Made by a program: the position numbers and the translations under genes. The notes under the pieces were generated by a model. The model saw nothing but the letters and a program-made list of their open reading frames with translations, was not told the DNA's origin and did no database searches. DNA of 64,000 nt from Tetrapyrgos nigripes (Eukaryota > Basidiomycota > Agaricomycetes > Agaricales > Campanellaceae), in the NCBI GenBank assembly GCA_013368315.1, contig JAACJM010000017.1, positions 186,001 through 250,000 on the forward strand, given 5' to 3'. Below, in pieces: positions 1 to 11,341 of the stretch. How positions within the stretch are numbered: position 1 is the first letter of the stretch; each line of letters opens with the position of its first letter.

Positions 1-832
1 GAGGATTTCTGACAGTGGCCCATATCTATCTCATATAGGAATTGACTTTCCTATTATCTCTTACACCTCACATAAGCAGTTTTCGCTTATTCTAACATGA
101 CTACCATAATAGGAAGGCTGCCAGTGAAGCCAGCTGCTCCCACAGCCCTTTTTTTAGCAATTTCTCATCCATTTCCCCCTCTGTTATGTGTTACAAAACT
201 TTATTCGGCCTAGTTCAGAGGGGGGTGTTATGTGTTACTGAACTTTTGGTCGAAATGGTACAGTACATAGCATTCTTCCAACAAGTCTGAATACTTACTC
301 TTCTGTACTAAATAATGAAACCTCTGTATCAAAACAAAAATTTCAGTACAAAGAAGCAATGAAAAAAAGTGTGAAAGAAAGACAAACACTGATAGCCAAG
401 TACCAGTCAATCAGCAAAAAGCTAAACACAAGTGATCCTCCCAAAGTGGTCTCTCTCAGGCAAGCCAACAGCATAATTGATGGCTCTGGAATCTGAATTC
501 TTATTTCCAAGGATCATTTGCAAAGACATGCATCTTTTTCATGCTCAGATGCTAGTGCTTATGCTTTACTTGAGGAGCATGAAACTTCAAAAGGTTTACT
601 GTCATATCAAAAGTTGTACTACATATAGAAAGTTTTACAAGTACAGTGTGTGATCAGAGAAACTATGAAATGAGATAAATCCTTATTACAAAGTATTACT
701 GTTATTGACTTCTTATGCCTGTACTCCTTCAATGTCCTGAAGGAAGTTGCTCAAGAAATGGGGTGATCAACATTGACCCTGCAGGGAAAAGCAGAAGTTA
801 ATCTCATCAAATATCAGAAGAAATTCAGTCAC
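1..832. other. AT-rich gene-less flank with possible LTR edge
   Basis: No supported gene. A 13-base string (tgttatgtgttac) occurs at 182-194 and again at 226-238. The second copy directly follows a purine run (agaggggg, 218-225), an arrangement like the polypurine tract and 3' LTR start of a Copia-type retrotransposon. No reverse transcriptase or integrase frame is visible nearby, so this is at most a relic. Confidence 0.3.
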
Positions 833-1024
833 TTATGGGTACTTGGGATAATATTCGCAGACAATGTACGTAGATAGATGATTCCCAAGGTTTGCAAGAG
901 TACAGTTCTGGACAGCACATCCAAGCTGAAGAGAGCTCTTCCAGACCATCTGGGTGAAATGCAAGGGGAGTCCAGGATTTTGTAGGGTCATAAGGGTTGG
1001 AAAAATTTTTAAGGCCTCGGACAT
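833..1024 (-). pseudogene. CAP/PR-1 (SCP) domain fragment
   Basis: This minus-strand frame of 63 codons contains the hallmark core of secreted CAP/SCP/PR-1 proteins. It shows HFTQMVWKSS followed by LGCAVQNC and then YIVCEYYP, which correspond to the family's HFTQxVW signature, the Cys of the next strand and the C-terminal YxVCxY block. Only about the last third of a normal CAP domain is present. No signal peptide, N-terminal half of the domain or convincing upstream exon is readable on the minus strand beyond 1024. The surrounding DNA is AT-rich and repeat-laden, which suggests a decayed gene piece. It could instead be the last exon of a gene whose earlier exons I cannot recognise. Confidence 0.55.
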
Positions 1025-1241
1025 TGGACTAATTAACTGTTACATAAGCTTATATACCAAATATAGTAATGATAAGCCAGCTATATCTGAGTTTTATCTC
1101 TGGAGGGCTCCGTAATGTCCCAGGTTTACTGCAGCTTTGTAAGACTCTCTCAAAAGGGATTGCATTTATGGTTGACAATACTTCAAAATATTGTTTGTTA
1201 GAAAACAAATGGTGATTCATACCTAGGATTACCTTAGTTCA

Positions 1242-1644
1242 CTGAGTAACATCAAAACTCCTCAAAACTTGTATTTTCTCACATTGAAAATCTTTTAGTC
1301 AGCTTAGGTATCAAGATGACATGCATCCCACAAAAGTGGGGCGTCAAACTGTTGCTTATGACCCCCAGTAGTGCGTGCAGAAGCCCATATGACCATAGTT
1401 GATTGACATCCTGAATACAGCTGAGTAACATCAAAACTTATCAAAATTTGTATTTTCTCACATGTGAAAATCTTTTGGTCAGCTTAGGTATCAAGACAAC
1501 ATGCACCCCACTTTTTTGGGGTGTCAAACTGTTGCTTATGACCCCCAGTAGTGCACACAAAAGCCCATATGACCATAGTTGATCAACATCCTGAATACAG
1601 CTGAGTAACATCAAAACTCATCAAAATTTGTATTTTCTCACATG
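1242..1644. repeat. 180-bp tandem repeat, about 2.2 units
   Basis: Unit 1 (1242-1420), unit 2 (1421-1600) and a truncated unit 3 (1601-1644) all begin ctgagtaacatcaaaact. Units 1 and 2 align across their whole length with scattered changes, many of the CG/TG/CA type (for example gtgcgtgcag versus gtgcacacaa). Each unit contains a small hairpin of C and G runs near its middle. No open frame spans it. It is a local tandem duplication of noncoding or relic sequence. Confidence 0.85.
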
Positions 1645-1852
1645 TAGGGATTCTGATATCTGGACTGCATATAATTGTCATCTTCAGTAGAGTATCATGT
1701 TGCTATCTTTTGCAGTTGTACTGTCCATGCACAATGATATCATGGTGTGCAAAATCTTGGAACACAACTGTCTATAGAATTGACATGTCAACAGCTTAGT
1801 AATCCTTTTCATCTTTTCATCTCAACCACGACCTTCTCCCTCAACCTTAACC

Positions 1853-4800
1853 CAAGGGGATCCAGGCCAGAAAATCACATACCAGGGGTTAGTAGATGTC
1901 AAGGTTGTCAGTACACTCAATAACAATCACCCAAGTCACACAGAACAAGATCAATTGAGAATAGAGAGAGAGGTAGAAAAGTAAGAGTAAGCTGACTAGG
2001 CTCTACACTGCGTAGTAATAGTACAGAGCGGAGATGAAGTGAACAAACTAGGGAATCAGTTACAAGGATCACAAGTATATATGAGAAAGTCTAAGGGATG
2101 AGAAAGAGTTAATGGAAATAGAACAATGGCCATATGATACATCAAAGATGAGAACAATAAATCAAATATGGATAGATATAGGTACCAAATCATAGAGAAG
2201 TGATTGACAGTTATTATAAGGTTTGACAGAAGTTATAGGCTCGTTGAGTGTGAATCTGAGTATAAATTAACAAGGAAAAGCAATAGACGAATGATGAAGG
2301 AATTCCAGGTTTAATGATGAAGTAAAGGAAGAAGGAGGGCAAAGAACTGTAGCAGTTCGTGACAGTAGGTAGGTTCCCCTGAAGGGGGCGTAAAAATATT
2401 TTTATGACCCCTTCCAAGCAACTCTCTCAGAGCATCAGATGATGATCTAGTGGTGATACTTCATAGTGTAGTACAGCTCCTGTACATTACTGAGTGGTTT
2501 AATGAAGTGTTTCAGTAATAGGTGGTTTTTGTAATTAAGTGCTAGGAACTACACCCAAACACAAAACTGTATACAAATGTAAATGAGACGAGTGTTCCAA
2601 GTAGTCAGAGTACTCAAACTCCCAGTTTACTTGTACTATAAGTACTTTTTGATTGGGGTTTTTCAATGAAGTTAGCACTTAGCATGCAACACAATAAACA
2701 CAAGTTTAACACTGAATCAAACACTTAATAGACCAAAAGGTCAACACAAAGATCACAGTTATAACCACAAAATGTTCAATTTAAACTCTATTATATCCAA
2801 CACAATGTTTATACTCGTAGAGAGTGCAGTTAAGTTTGTTTAGAAGCTTTAGTCTGTGTTTCACGTCCTCTACTATTGCTAGTGAGATCCAATACTCTAA
2901 CAGTATGTGGCTTGGGTAGCTACTCATAATATCTGGTCCTTTTATACTATTAGCAGCTACAACTATACAGTTACTTATTTCTTTTTGATGTCCACTAAAA
3001 GGTATGTAGAGAAAGTACAAAACAAATTGAAAAATCTGTTAGCGAGTTCTACCTATTTCCTTGTAAGTAAAGACTTGCTTATTAGGGTATACAGAAACTG
3101 TCCAATATTATCTAAATATTCATAGGAACTTTCTTCAGTCCTCTTTGTAAGCCATCTGGTGTTTTCGTGTACTGTCCTGGTTAGTGAGCATCACATCTAT
3201 GACTCAGAACACTCCACTTATGACCACTAGGTCCCTCATACGCATCCTTACACTAGGGGTGTAGGGTTTTCTTGTAGTTTCTTTATTCTGTTTGGTTTTC
3301 CTTTCCCTTTTTCTCCGATCTTGCTTTATACATGCTCTATGCATTGCCAACAGTCTACTACTTAGTCCTACATACAAGTCCAGCTCTTCTGCAGTCCTGT
3401 TCGCATACTTATTCACCCTTCTATGCTTTCAACACCTAGCTAGACGCTTACTGATGGATTTATCCTTATCTGGAAATACTGTTACCCATTTGGGTTGTAT
3501 TCCGATTGTTCGGATGTACTGTGACTTAGCACTTCTGTCCCTTATATCTCTGTGTAGAGACATCTGTTCACTATCCCTTCTGTACCAATGGATAGCTGAA
3601 CTCTCTGGGATCCTGTACATATATACTTTGTCCTACTTTTATCCACATGTACCTTTTACAGATACTTAAGATTCCCTTGAAGCCGTCTTAGTACTACGGG
3701 ATTTACTGATTCATAGATCTAGACCTAGTGTGCTTGTCCACATGTCCAATCTTAGCGCTGTCTTCTCTGATCGACCTTTCAGCTGAGGATTGTGCTGCTT
3801 ACACGTTCCTATGCCCATGAATAGGGGCTATCTCGCACTTCACTGTCCTTTGGATCATGCTAGTGGTACTAGTAGTTATAATAGGATTTGAAAGCCTTTG
3901 TAGGCTATCTTTATTATTTGGTGGGTCTGCTATCATAACTCCAACTCATACATATCTATCATAATACTTAGAATGAGCACTTAATATTATTGCACTGTTG
4001 TTTTCTAGTCCCACTAGGTATTAACTAGCAGTTCAGGGCTCACCCTAGTCCTCTTATTCCCTTAAAGAACGTCAAAAACTGATATTATGGACCAAAATCT
4101 AAGTATGTATACAGCAATTTTGTATGGCATATCATCGGCTACAACTCAGCTTGCTTCAAACTGAGGCAAATTTTTCTTTCCAGTTTCTGTATGGCCTCAA
4201 GTTTTTCTGCTTTGTCTGATGAAACATATACACTACCCACTAATCTAATTTAATAGGCAAATCTTATCATAGGCTCCAATGGAAGAGGGACTCATGTTAA
4301 GCTCTTCCAATGCTCTGGTTGCAACCTTCTGGTTTACAATGTAGATCCAATGAAGAGAATAAAGACACCAACTCAGTGGTGAGTGCACAAGGCCAGGAAC
4401 GTGAGAGTGTCTGGGTGAATGGACTATACTGTACTTGATAGTCTTCTAATGACATGTTCCAGCAGTGTTCGTCCTAAGGGTTAAGCTTAATCTGTTAACA
4501 AATTAAGGCCTAACGGCCTCGGGCACCCTTAATGGGCCTTAATTAAGGCTTAAAGTATGGCTGACACATGATTTATTGGGCACAAATTTCTATTTTGGGA
4601 GTTTCTTACAGACAAAAATTTTACCTTTCTGCAAGCTTTCCAAACTTGTCATTGAATTCTTCATAAATCTATACAGTTGACATTGTACTGCATCAGTGAC
4701 ATGAATGATTGTATGTATAAATGCATGGAGGACAATGGTTGACTATAAGATAGTACAAAAGCAGTGAAAAGCTATTGAAAAATATGTCTTAGAGCAACTC

Positions 4801-5187
4801 AAGAGTGCAGAAAAAATTTTCTAGTAAGACCTTAAAAACCCTTAAATCAGGCCCTTAATTAAGCCCAAGTTAAGCCTTTACCTTTAAGGCCTAACCTTGT
4901 TGGGTACCCTTAATTAAGGCCTTAGGGCGAACACTGTGTTCCAGTACCATATAATTTGCCTTGACTGTGGGGAGGACTTTTCCTCACAAAAATGGGTTTG
5001 TGCTGACTGCAAACAGGCCAAGAGGACGAGAACACATTAAGATGAGCTGGCAGAGTCACAGACATAATTACTATATTAGGAATATATGATATCATAATAT
5101 CACATGGAGGTAGGTAGGTTCCCCATGTCAAAGGCTTGTCAACTTTTCTAACCCCTGGTATATTTAATTTTTTTTCTGGACCCCTTG
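1853..5187. mobile_element. 3.3-kb hAT-like DNA transposon, degenerate
   Basis: The left end starts caaggggatccaggcc and the right end finishes ctggaccccttg, forming terminal inverted repeats. The match resumes further in, with accaggggttag in both arms. Both ends are flanked by the same 8 bases, ccttaacc, at 1845-1852 and 5188-5195. An 8-bp target duplication with such termini is the hallmark of the hAT superfamily. The ends also match the 388-bp element at 9498-9885. Internal frames (for example minus 3204-3416 and 3429-3620) are short and broken, and I could not recognise a transposase, BED finger or dimerisation domain. A second element is nested at 4463-4936. Segment 2780-4080 is less CpG-poor than its surroundings and may be of separate origin. 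Confidence 0.7.
4463..4936. mobile_element. 474-bp nested hAT-type MITE
   Basis: The left terminus is cagtgttcgtcctaagg and the right terminus is ccttagggcgaacactg, an inverted repeat with one mismatch. Identical 8-bp flanks, tgttccag, lie at 4455-4462 and 4937-4944. The interior has no coding frame and is rich in ttaattaaggcc-type motifs repeated in both orientations near the ends. The TIR type differs from that of the host element, so this is a different non-autonomous hAT family that landed inside the 1853-5187 element. Confidence 0.88.
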
Positions 5188-8100
5188 CCTTAACCTCAAC
5201 CTCCCTCTCTTCCAAGTGAGTGAGTAGTACTAGTACTGTATACCCTGTCTAGTTGCCTTTTAAATACAGAAAGTTGATCATGTCCAGACAAGTTTTTTGA
5301 TTTCATTGAGCTGAGATATTTCAAGTTCATTGAGCTGAGAGTTTTGAGTGTGAACTAATGCTAACGATGCTGACCAGAACTATCATGTACTTATAAGTCA
5401 TCATATAAGTATTCTGTATTCCTTGCTCCTTGTCTTCTCTTTCCTTTCCTTGTCTGGAGACCCTTGGTTAATTGTACTGCAAGGCAAGATGGAAATCAAA
5501 TAATATACATTCCTCTCTCTCCCAAAACTCTACATTTTGAAGCTAATTGGCTTCAGATCCAGTGAAGCAGTTTCAGAGTCCCTGCCTTTCCATCAACTTC
5601 TGATAAGTACCCTCGAACTTCACTCTCATCAGCAAAAATACAAACACACTTTTCCAGACTTTTGAGAACTTTTCATCACTTTTTGTGCCTTTTGAAGAAG
5701 AGGACTTTTTGGGACTTATACTTCTTGAAAGACTTTTCACTGGTTACGAGGCTGAATGAAATAAGGATGAGTTCTTTACACCCTCTTTCTGCATGTGGCT
5801 AGGTGCAAATGCTCCCAACTTCACCCGTCCATTCCTTTCTGTGTGGCCTTTTTGCTAACAGTTGATTGGCCTTTTTGCCTGTCAGTTTTTCAGCTTTTCC
5901 TTTTCGCTTTGTTTCTGAACACTAGCATCTGATTTCTTTCCCTTCTCTTTGCATGATTATAGTCCTTTACATCAGGATTCAAGTACAAAGAAGTCCAATA
6001 AAATAATGTGTGCATTAAAAGCTTGGACTGTGATGGCCTCGTATTCACCATGCTTCCACCCTATGAGGCCCTGGTATTGCAATATTGCTGGCAAGTATCC
6101 ATCCCCCATAGTACAATACAGGTGGTATTTGGCCAGGGGTATGCAAAGGATAGTTCTGTGCTATACAGGGTGCAATATATGAATACAGGGTGGCTAGGGT
6201 GACCAGACCATATTTGAAGATGGCAGAGTGCTCAGCAGCACATGGCTTTTCATCCTATTTTCCAGATTTCCATTTGGGGTTTGCACACTCAGGGTGGGCA
6301 CGCTTGAATACCTTCAATGATGTAAACACCGAAACTGGACTGTTCCTGAATGAGCAGTCCATTTCCTAGTCTGTCAGCAAGCTGCATCTTTGGTTGATCT
6401 TTCAACTGTACAAACCCACCTTGTTTCAACCTGAAGGCTGAAGCATTAGGGGGCGCTGCTCTCAATGCTCACTTTGAAGTCCCATGACATTGTGGATGAT
6501 CAGAACCAGTTCAGACATTTGGTCCTCAGAAGTCTTTATCCAGCTTGAAAGCAATAGTGCACAGAGTTGTGGAATGTTACTGAAGGCAAGGTGAGTCAAA
6601 CTGCTGCTAGAGTGAGAAAGAAAGTCAACTCATTACCTGGAACCAGAGACATCATTACATTTACAACTCCAACCCCAACATCAACAACAGTTACATTGAC
6701 TGATGCTACTGGTCAAAAGGCCATACCAATCCAAGCAGTGATATCAACCAGTTTCTTTACCTTTGTTACAACATTATCATCTACCCCTTCAGTTTCATTG
6801 TAAATGTGTTTCAACCCATTGTGGGTAATCTTGAAGCTCATCTCCTTGCAGTATCCCTAGTACTTAACAAATACTGCAGAGCACAAGCAAGAGCAGTGCT
6901 GAAACAATGGCTGGAATAGCAGAGTTATTGTACTCATAGTCCTTGGAATCATACACTCCTACAGAAAGAGAGAACATAAGCAGAGATGGAATCTTGTTGT
7001 AATGAATGTCCCAATGACCATCTTACTTCATTATCACTGTTCCAGTCAGCTCCAGTGCAACAGAAAGATAACTTCAACCATTTAATCTGAAATATACATC
7101 AAGTTCAGTTCAGGAAGAGAATGGATGTCAGAGAGACACAGCAAATGGCTACATTTCAATGGATCTGTATCCAATAAAACCTGGGCTCGACTCCATCCAT
7201 CTATCAGAGTCCAAAAATCTGTTCAAATCCCCAACAAAGGAGATATCCAGCATCTAAATTTAATGCCTGGACACTCACTGTCATTGCACTGTCTACTCAT
7301 TCGACGATCCAAACCACCACTACCCATACATCGCTCCATTACAAATATATTAGTCTGCATCTTGGAACAGCATATGACTTGACGAATGACTTGTTCTGTC
7401 CACTGCCATTGTGGTACTAGTGCCTTGAGAAGGGAGACATGACTTGCTGAGTCCTGACTGGTGTCAGCTTATAGACATCTTGTCCTTCAGTGAAGAGAGA
7501 CTTAGTTTGTGAGTGAGGTTGTCTATTGACCTCATCCAAGGAGAACACCTCAGAAGTCACAGTTGAGTAGAGAGGGAGGTGGACTGTGAAAGATTGTGGT
7601 AGTGGAAGAAAGTCATTTAGACCATGACAGTAGAACAACACCTGGAATCGTTCACTCTAGCGTCTGCAAGAGTAGTGTAAGATTGGTGTAAGACATCATG
7701 TATCATTCCAGCAACATGGAAAACTTGCACATTATGATAAGCGTAAGGATGTCTTGAGTATCACACATTATAAAGGGTGGAGTTCTTCCAGCGGGGAGGA
7801 ATACTAGTTCATTGTTGCTACCAGGACTTCCTGCAGTGGATGCATCTGAGAGTGAGCAATTTGATTGGGTCTTGTGAGCTCAGCCATTCTGAAATAGCTT
7901 CAGCGAGTCTGAGCCCCAGTCAATATCTTCATAAAGCACGCAGAGCTGGGACAAACCTGACTGGCATCATTTCCATCCACATCCCGCGAAAGGTGCGGCG
8001 ACCATTCCAGAAAAAAAAAAACGCCAAAGCAGTTGAAAACATATATCGCTTTCCCGTGGCTACGAGGACATGTTATTATGCCAGGGAAACAGGAGGGTAA

Positions 8101-8430
8101 AGTAGCGATTTAACGTTACATACTGAATCCCGATTACAACTGCTAATCTCCTACAATCGTTTCGCTCCCAATTATGCAGGGCGGAGTGGAGGCTGCAATA
8201 GTCACCGCTGCAGTGCATCTTGTCCCAAGGTAAGAAGAGACGACAAGAGAGCTGAGTATTCATTAATATTCATTGTCCAAGTGAAAAAGTCAAGGAAAAA
8301 GTTCGAATCGACAATTTTCTAGTCTGGGACTGGTCCATGGACCAATTGCAACATTTCCCACTAAAGGACATCGAGGAAGAGTTCTACACGGTACAGACAA
8401 CAGCAGTCAGTAAAACAACGCATAGATGAT
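5188..8430. other. Gene-less relic region
   Basis: I see no supportable gene in these 3.2 kb. Frames of up to 107 codons exist on both strands (for example plus 7777-8100 and plus 7125-7382), but they have no recognisable motif and no convincing splice continuation. The sequence grades from the AT-rich island into more normal composition after about 7700. It probably holds further decayed repeats. Confidence 0.5.
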
Positions 8431-8533
8431 TTTCCACACCGAAACCAACCAGCAAGACGACAAATGTCAACCTCGCGCCCATTCTGGTAATCAAAGCTCC
8501 ATTGAAGAAGCCGAAAAGTACATGTCAGTAGAA

Positions 8534-11011
8534 CTAGATCTTGAAACCCCCACTCAGACCCATAACGTCCGTAGGATCAGCCCTTTCTTTAATTTCCCTC
8601 AACCTTGGCAGGTTTTCACCATATATTAACTCCACCAGCGTATCCGCAAGAGCATAATTCGGGTAATGGATATCATCTGGAAGACCCTGTCCTTCCTGTA
8701 TCACCACCACATGGATTGCGCCTGACATCTCCTGAATCAACTGCTCGAAATAATCTCTATCCGCTACATCATTGTAGAAAGAAGTCGGATGACCAGGAGT
8801 CACCGGTCGTGATGGAGAATGTGGATACGCAGAGTCAACTGAGTGAGCAAAGTCATTGATGTAGGGCTCGCAACTCATCGCGATTGTGGCTATGGAACGT
8901 TCCTCTGCGATAGCTTTGGCTACGGCAGCGTCCACTTGGGTTTTCATGGCACGCATGATTGGGACAGTGTAGTGGAGTGTAGGGATGATGTGCTGGGTGT
9001 ACCTGAAAGGAAAGGAAGATAGAGTGAATTTGAGAAAGATTATAACATTGGATCAAAGACACCAAGTATTCACCCTGTCTGAGGAGACTGGGATGCTCCC
9101 AAAGTCAAATCAGTCAGAGTTCTCGCCTTGGTGGTATTGCGTGTCAAAGGGAGGCTCAAGATCTCCCCGAACACAGCTGGGGGTTGCTCGACGGGTCTAT
9201 CATAGACCACACCCACCCCTAAGGAGGGCTAGAATATGACAGTCAGAATACAGCTCCCAGTAGCCAGAATTTTGGCACTCACCCCCATGACACCGTTGTT
9301 ATATGAAAGAGTAAGCACGGCTTTTGGGTCTGTATTATTGGCACTAAACCGCTCGACAGCGCGGAAGACTAGCTCTGAATCATTCACTGAGAACGACAGA
9401 GTCCCGCCCTTCAAGAATCAAGAATCAAGAATCAAGCACTTTTGTCAGTAAAGGGTAATGTGTTTCGTGACTTGATTAGGATAGGACGTACCCAAATCAA
9501 GGGGGTCCGGGCCGGAGAATCCCATACCGGGGCTAGGTAGGTAGGTTCCCTGGCGAAGCTCTTAAATTTATTTTTTTTACCGACTCATTTGGAGCTGGCA
9601 AGCATGCTGGCGGGTGTCAATCTGGTGAGCTGTGAAGTTAAACACATAAATATATGCTCACCAGATGTTTTTTGACAATTACACAGTATCTCTAAGCGCG
9701 AGCCGGGTAAGGTTCCGACTGTCCGGCAAAGCACGAGACTTGAGGTCATGTGCACATACTATATTTGGCAGGTAAATTCGTGTGAACTTACTCTATATAG
9801 AAGGTAAGGTAGGTAGGTTCCTCGACCGAGGCACTAAATTTTTTTCCGACCCCCGGTCGTTAATTTTTTTTTTCGGACCCCCTTGACCCAAATCCCATTC
9901 ATCGGATGACTTTTAACAGTAAAGGAGGTAACAATTCCAAAATTATGATACCCTCCCTTCAAAGCGAACGATAAATCCGGTTCGGTTTCATCAGTAACTC
10001 GCACAAAGGTCCCATTGGGCAGAACCAGATCATAGGAGACCACGTTATCCAGGGCCAGTCCATATTGATCTGTAAACCAACTATATCCGCCTCCAAGAAT
10101 TAAACCCCCCACGCCTGCCAGTGTTTAAAGAATTAACCAGATCAGTCTTACACCCAAAAGGACCTCGATATAAAGGAACACAATCAAGACTCACCTACTC
10201 CAGGAATGCGTCCACCGACTACAGTCAAATTCAGAGGCTCCAGTTTGGCGTACACTTGATCCCAGGTTGCTGCTGGACCAAGTGTCACGGTCGTTGAAGG
10301 ATCATTCGCAGTGATTTGATCGAACTTGACTAGAGAGATCATTACACCTGTAGTGGAACTATGCCCAACATTGCTCGTATGTCCTCCGCCTTTGACCTAT
10401 TGGACTCAATCCAGAGCAAAGTTAGTCTACGAGATGCAGAAGTAGACCACCCATTTACTGACCGCAAAAGGAGACCGCACATCCTCCTGTCCGACGATTT
10501 TAAGCTGCAGGACACCGTATGAACAAACACTGCACGTAACGCCTAAGATGCCGTATAGCCTCAAACCAACTCACAATGGCACTAACATCCTCATTCGTAA
10601 GTGGCTCCACCGTACAAGTTGAGTTCTGAGTGCTAGTAGCTGCATAATGGAAGTTATCACTGGCATAATTTGTTGCACCTAGTCAAACCAATCCAAATGA
10701 TCAGTAATAATAAATCGAGAAGGTATAAGAGTTCCTCTGCAACAAGAAATATGAGGACTTTTATCTGCAAAAACCATTCAGGTTTCCGGGGCCTCTAGTA
10801 GTTTTCGTTGCAGAAGAGTGCTATAGTCTAGTTTTGACTTACCCGGAAAGAATACCAACCCAGGTAAAGTCTCGTTCAAAATTTGACAAGCTTTTGTAGC
10901 CGCAGCCGGGGGCGGATCCTCCTGAGTTTGTGCTTGGCTCGTTACAATGAGAGAGAAGGTCAGAGAGAGTCTGAATAGCGCCAGCCTGAGCTTAGAGTGC
11001 CTCGACATCAT
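8534..11011 (-). CDS. Secreted FAD-linked oxidase (BBE-like), copy 1, MITE-interrupted
   Basis: This is a PCMH-type FAD-binding oxidoreductase with a berberine-bridge C-terminal domain, expected to be secreted. Exons, by comparison with copy 2, are 10843-11011, 10575-10678, 10463-10504, 10195-10396, 9888-10114, 9283-9408, 9074-9228 and 8534-9002, giving 497 aa if the MITE is spliced out. A hydrophobic signal peptide starts the protein. FAVKGGGH carries the probable FAD-linking His, VGGLILGGG lines the FAD site, and YGENLPRL lies in the C-terminal domain. A 388-bp element sits exactly on the donor of intron 5. The donor next to the exon is changed from GTACGT to GTCAAG, and the intact donor is displaced beyond the insert. 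Read-through stops soon after GIW. Exon 7 has an in-frame 9-nt deletion relative to copy 2. It may be a weakened gene or a pseudogene. Confidence 0.8.
9498..9885. mobile_element. 388-bp hAT-like MITE in oxidase copy 1
   Basis: The element has perfect 12-bp terminal inverted repeats (caagggggtccg / cggacccccttg) and an 8-bp target duplication, acccaaat, at 9490-9497 and 9886-9893. The paralogous empty site is in copy 2 at 12300-12307, where acccaaat occurs once. The interior has two direct copies of a taggtaggttcc module and no coding frame. Its ends match the 3.3-kb element at 1853-5187, so it looks like a deletion derivative of that family. Confidence 0.93.
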
Positions 11012-11341
11012 AAAGTGATGATGTGCTGATGATGGAGCTGGAGGCTGGGGGAAGTTCAGTGACCATAGGTTCTCGTTTTATGGGCTGACGCTTCGGATAA
11101 GACATTCAGAACTTCTGTCAGCTATACAGTCTGATTCCGAATGATCCCATGGCCAGCTTCAACAAGGATAGACGTCACCAGGTATGCCTCTTACATAAGC
11201 GGCAAAATTGTGCGCAATCCACACCGAAACCAACAAGGCGACAAACACCTCGCGCCCTTTCTGATAATCAAAACTCCATTGAAGAAAGGCCTCCGTTCTA
11301 CTGAACGAGGAAGCTAAGTCTCGTCGTCGAGAACAGTAGAA

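Larger units (their letters stand above)
8434..11214. repeat. Tandem duplication, unit A
   Basis: This segment aligns end to end with unit B (11219-13779), including the gene, its 3' flank (from ccacaccgaaacc) and its 5' flank (to aagcggcaaaa.ttctgcg-like sequence). The units lie head to tail with almost no spacer. Unit A is longer because it carries the 388-bp MITE at 9498-9885. Unit B carries a hairpin insertion at 13532-13670 that unit A lacks. Confidence 0.9.

Noticed and set aside
2350..2415. Possible right end of a short element (taggtaggttcccc ... gaccccttcc)
   Set aside because: It resembles the MITE interior, but no matching 8-bp duplication pairs it with the 1853 left end, whereas 5187 does pair; kept as internal similarity only.
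3292..3669. 125-codon hydrophobic plus-strand frame
   Set aside because: It lies antisense to charged minus-strand frames inside a transposon and has no motif or splice context; probably a chance frame.
8290..8320. tRNA B-box-like string gttcgaatc
   Set aside because: No A box, acceptor stem or cloverleaf can be built around it. I found no convincing tRNA or rRNA in the window.
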